From assembly GCA_947629995.1 (NCBI GenBank), contig CANRFX010000005.1, positions 1 to 29,217 on the forward strand: a DNA stretch of 29,217 bases. Direction: 5' to 3'. The notes under the pieces are model-generated. The model did no database searches, had not been told where the DNA came from, and was given only the letters and a program-made list of their open reading frames with translations. This DNA comes from an uncultured Clostridia bacterium. Lineage in GTDB: Bacteria; Bacillota; Clostridia; TANB77; CAG-508. Positions 26,747-29,217 of the stretch are shown here, piece by piece (position 1 is the stretch's first letter; every line of letters begins with the position of its first letter). Both the position numbers and the translations under genes were made by a program.

Positions 26747-26748
26747 CA
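26692..26748 (+). repeat. REP-like family B, two direct units
   Basis: Two tandem units of form TTGTCG(A/T)TGGGGACGG(A/G)GCATTTTGACAA, each with short inverted ends TTGTC/GACAA. They run through the 3' end of copA and contain its stop codon. They are inverted relative to the three units at 26950-27044. Confidence 0.85.
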
Positions 26749-26833
26749 ATTTTTATATTATGACTAGAATTAAGAAAGTTTTATATATTTTTTATTAATA
26801 ACTCCCAGCTGCATAACAGACTATAAAAAAAGA

Positions 26834-26866
26834 GCCTTATATCATTATATTCATAAGGCCTTTTTT
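26834..26866. terminator. Terminator between copA and capA
   Basis: Stem GCCTTAT (26834-26840) / ATAAGGC (26853-26859) followed by CTTTTTT on the plus strand; preceded by a run of A so it can also work on the minus strand. Confidence 0.75.
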
Positions 26867-26949
26867 AATATTCTGTAAATTGCTGGTCCCCCCGAATTGT
26901 TATTAATAAAAAATATATTAAACTTTTTATCAATACTATTTAATAAAAA

Positions 26950-27044
26950 ATTGTCAAAATGCCCCGTCCCCAACGACAATGTTGTCAAAATGCTCCGTCC
27001 CTCGTGGCAATTATTGTCAAAATGCCCCGTCCCCATCGACAATT
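26950..27044 (-). repeat. REP-like family B, three direct units
   Basis: Three units (about 26950-26980, 26981-27010, 27014-27044) on the minus strand, each containing the complement of GGGACGG; the middle one is slightly degenerate. They overlap the 3' end of capA and supply its stop. With the opposed pair at 26692-26748 they could form a large stem-loop around the terminator. Confidence 0.85.
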
Positions 27045-28291
27045 TCTGGTCCAAGGATGTTAACTGTCCTTTCTAGTTCTGTTTTTGCTAAATTATACAT
27101 AGTTTGATTCCAATTTCCTATTCCCGCTTCATATTCTTTTATAATTGTCTCTATATCTAATAATTCATATCTATCTTGTCCATTTGCATTTGGATTTTGT
27201 CCAGAATTATTATCATAAACATATATTGGTGTATAAGTTGCATTGTCTATTGTTATTTTCCCTGTTTCACCATTTTTTCTTACTTGAACATTTAAAATAA
27301 GAGTATTTCTAGTGTTTTCATATGTTTGTGCAGAAAAGAAATTTCCCATTGAATAGATTACAAATCCTGTTTTTGTTGTTCCATCTTCTAATGTAACAGT
27401 TTTTATTTCCATTGGTTCTAATACGTGTGGATGACATCCTAAGATAACTTTTACGTCATTTTCAATTAAAAATTTTGCTAAATCTTCTTGTTCTGCATTT
27501 TGTTTGATTTTATATTCATCTCCCCAATGCATACTAACACAAATTAATTCTGCTCCTTCTTCTTTTGCTTGATCTATTTTTTGTTTAATAAAGTCTTTAT
27601 CAATTAAATTAACACAATATTCTTTTCCTGTAGGAAGTGGTATTCCATTAGTTCCATAAGTAAATGATAAGAATGCTGTTTTTATTCCATTTAAATCTTT
27701 TAATAAGATTTTATTTTGTTCTTCTTGACTTCTTGCTCTTCCTGTATGTTCTAGTCCTGCTGCATCTAAATAATCTAATGTAGAAACTAAACCTGTATAT
27801 CCAATATCAAGTGCATGATTATTAGCAGTTGTCATGATATCTAACCCTAGCTCTTTTAAGTCTGTAGCTAATGCTTCTGGTGTGTTAAATGTTGGATATC
27901 CAGTATATGGTCTTGAAGGCCCTGCAAGAGTTGCTTCTAAATTTCCAACTGCTACTGTTGCATCTTCAAAATATTTTGTTACATATTTAAACATAGGAGA
28001 AAAGTCGTAAGTTCCTGTTTGACTATTATATGCATCTTTAAAGTTTTGGCTATGGCATAATGTATCTCCAATTGCTACAATGTTTGCTATACTATCTTCT
28101 GGTATGATTTTTTCTTCTTTTTCTGATATGTTTTCTTCTTGGTTTTCCACATTATTGTTATGTATTGTGGATATTAATTCAGAAATCCCAAAAATTAATA
28201 TAATTACTAATAAGATTGCAATTACTACTCTTTTATAGTTTAATTTTTGCTTTTTCTTTTTTGTTTTTTGGGGCATATGTTTTCCTACCAT
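27017..28291 (-). CDS. capA: CapA/PgsA-family membrane-anchored metallophosphatase-like protein
   Basis: 424 aa. Basic N-terminus (KTKKKKQK), a membrane helix (about 21-42), then the CapA domain: GDTLCHSQ, VGNLEATLAG, TANNHALDIGYTGL, SMHWGDEY, GCHPHVLEPM and YSMGNFF, the dimetal-type motifs of this family. CapA proteins are associated with poly-gamma-glutamate or other surface polymer export and wall functions; no capB/capC genes are nearby, so the role here is open. The final residues IVDGDGAF are encoded by a family B repeat, so the native C-terminus was replaced. RBS GGGAG nine bases before the ATG. Confidence 0.88.
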   Translation of the reverse strand: MVGKHMPQKTKKKKQKLNYKRVVIAILLVIILIFGISELISTIHNNNVENQEENISEKEEKIIPEDSIANIVAIGDTLCHSQNFKDAYNSQTGTYDFSPMFKYVTKYFEDATVAVGNLEATLAGPSRPYTGYPTFNTPEALATDLKELGLDIMTTANNHALDIGYTGLVSTLDYLDAAGLEHTGRARSQEEQNKILLKDLNGIKTAFLSFTYGTNGIPLPTGKEYCVNLIDKDFIKQKIDQAKEEGAELICVSMHWGDEYKIKQNAEQEDLAKFLIENDVKVILGCHPHVLEPMEIKTVTLEDGTTKTGFVIYSMGNFFSAQTYENTRNTLILNVQVRKNGETGKITIDNATYTPIYVYDNNSGQNPNANGQDRYELLDIETIIKEYEAGIGNWNQTMYNLAKTELERTVNILGPEIVDGDGAF

Positions 28292-28456
28292 AACTTATTT
28301 CTCCCTCTTTTATTACATTTTTTATTTTTATTATTTTTTGTTATATATGTTATATCTAAAAATATTATATCATTAGCTAATGTTTTTTACAATATGAACT
28401 AATAACGTTTATTATTTTATATAAATGTAATATCAGAAATTTATAATTTTATAAAA

Positions 28457-28487
28457 AAATCGCCATACAAATTTGCATAGCGATTTT
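28457..28487 (-). terminator. Terminator after tRNA-Lys
   Basis: Imperfect stem AAATCGC(T/C)AT..AAATTT..ATGGCGATTT, followed on the minus strand by a T run, directly downstream of the tRNA 3' end. Confidence 0.85.
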
Positions 28488-28488
28488 A

Positions 28489-28564
28489 TGGTGAGCCATA
28501 GAGGGATCGAACCTCCGACCGTCAGATTAAGAGTCTGCTGCTCTACCAACTGAGCTAATGGCCC
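28489..28564 (-). tRNA. tRNA-Lys (anticodon CTT)
   Basis: 76 bases with encoded CCA. Acceptor stem GGGCCAT / ATGGCTC, D arm GCTCAGTTGGTAGAGC, anticodon loop CTCTTAA (anticodon CTT, reading AAG), T arm GGAGG-TTCGATC-CCTCT, discriminator A. Its own terminator follows. Confidence 0.97.
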
Positions 28565-28617
28565 ATATGTATTATTATAGTATGTTTTATAGTTATTGTC
28601 AATAGTTTTTAATACCA

Positions 28618-28651
28618 AAAAGGTTCTTAAAAAAATATCTAAGAACCTTTT
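28618..28651 (-). terminator. Terminator after the VanW/G5 gene
   Basis: Stem AAAAGGTTCTTA (28618-28629) / TAAGAACCTTTT (28640-28651), just downstream of the stop at 28667 on the minus strand. Confidence 0.85.
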
Positions 28652-28666
28652 TTAACTAATTTTATA

Positions 28667-29217
28667 TTATCCTTTTGGCTGAGTTGTTTCTGTTTCTGTA
28701 GTATTTGTTGATGGAGTTGTTGTTGAATCAGTTGGTGTGGTATTTTCTGTCTTATTTGTGTCTGTTGGTTCTGTAGTTGGAATAGTTGATGTTGGTGTAG
28801 TTACTTCTGGAGTTGCTGGTGTTGTATTTGTAGCTGCTCCTTTTCCCCTTACTACTATCTTTGTCATAGGATCATATGTATCTTTTGAAAGTAATGTTGT
28901 AGATACTACTTTTCCATTTAACATTTTAGTAATATAAGTTTCTGTTTTCAAACCATTAACACCTTGTTGTTTTACTTTTTCCGTTCCTGTAGGAAGACTT
29001 GCATCTTCTTCATATTGTGTAGAGAAAGGTATTGATGCTACTGTCCTTGTACTAAAACTAAATGTGTATTCATTTTGTTCTTTTATTCCATAAACAGATA
29101 CTGTTGCAATTCCATTTTTTGCACTTGCTACTAATCTAACAGGATATTGTCTTGTATTTTTAAATTTAAAATCAATTACTCCATATGCTACTGTTGCATC
29201 TCTTCCTGCTGGTAAAT
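28667..29217 (-). CDS. VanW-family protein with G5 domain (C-terminal part)
   Basis: The gene runs off the window; 182 or so codons are visible, reading from LPAGRDATVAYG. That segment and FKFKNTRQYPVRLVA are the end of a VanW domain; YITKMLNGKVVSTTLLSKDTY to IVVRGKG is a G5 domain; the tail is a Thr/Pro/Ser-rich stretch of about 50 residues, as in wall-attached or secreted proteins. The TTG at 28951 is an internal codon, not the true start. VanW/G5 proteins are common in Clostridia; function is unproven, with cell-wall binding likely. Confidence 0.85.
   Translation of the reverse strand, partial: LPAGRDATVAYGVIDFKFKNTRQYPVRLVASAKNGIATVSVYGIKEQNEYTFSFSTRTVASIPFSTQYEEDASLPTGTEKVKQQGVNGLKTETYITKMLNGKVVSTTLLSKDTYDPMTKIVVRGKGAATNTTPATPEVTTPTSTIPTTEPTDTNKTENTTPTDSTTTPSTNTTETETTQPKG

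Noticed and set aside
26851..27054. Reading frame on the minus strand over the family B repeats
   Set aside because: It consists of repeat sequence and a terminator region; no ribosome site or known family.
28433..28618. Reading frame on the minus strand across the tRNA
   Set aside because: It is a chance frame through tRNA-Lys and its terminator.

Overview
The window is AT-rich DNA with strong AGGAGG-type ribosome binding sites, clostridial-looking genes (ComEB-type dCMP deaminase, ABC-F, Tex, CorA, CapA, VanW/G5, DUF378) and prepilin-like proteins of a kind common in uncultured gut Clostridia. It is most likely a chromosome segment of an uncultured anaerobic Clostridia (Firmicutes) species; this is inferred from gene content and base composition. 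No phage, plasmid or CRISPR signature is visible.

Layout: (1) 173-2772, minus strand, an exported protein and a prepilin-like protein with three internal repeats. (2) 3003-4133, plus, a membrane-anchored M23 peptidase; then 4204-5344, minus, a membrane-anchored HtrA protease. (3) 5509-7167, minus, an acyl-CoA/acyl-AMP ligase divergent from 7368-11644, a C-A-T-R nonribosomal peptide synthetase, followed by a sensor kinase and an HD-GYP response regulator (11698-14860). (4) 14935-21656, minus, housekeeping genes (tex, comEB, ABC-F, DUF378, corA) with a REP-associated Y1 transposase. (5) 21777-26746, plus, a metal-resistance operon: CadC/ArsR repressor with a double operator, Cd/Zn ATPase, copper chaperone and Cu ATPase. 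(6) 27017-29217, minus, CapA, tRNA-Lys(CTT) and the end of a VanW/G5 protein.

The most striking observation is that five genes look frameshifted (exported protein, HtrA, NRPS, sensor kinase, ArsR), and every break lies exactly at an in-frame CGG codon. Skipping the C, so that the next codon is GGN (Gly), restores the conserved protein each time. There are seven such events: two in tandem in the exported protein, two in the NRPS and one in each of the others. I found no in-frame CGG read normally in any other gene here, while CGT, CGC, CGA, AGA and AGG are ordinary sense codons. CGG therefore behaves as a +1 frameshift codon (or CGGN as a four-base Gly codon), probably because no tRNA reads CGG. 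The codon-phase specificity argues against sequencing error.

A second theme is two families of GGGACGG-core hairpins with 11-base loops. They sit at gene ends, sometimes supplying the stop codon and last residues of the protein, and one family flanks the Y1 transposase that may mobilise them.
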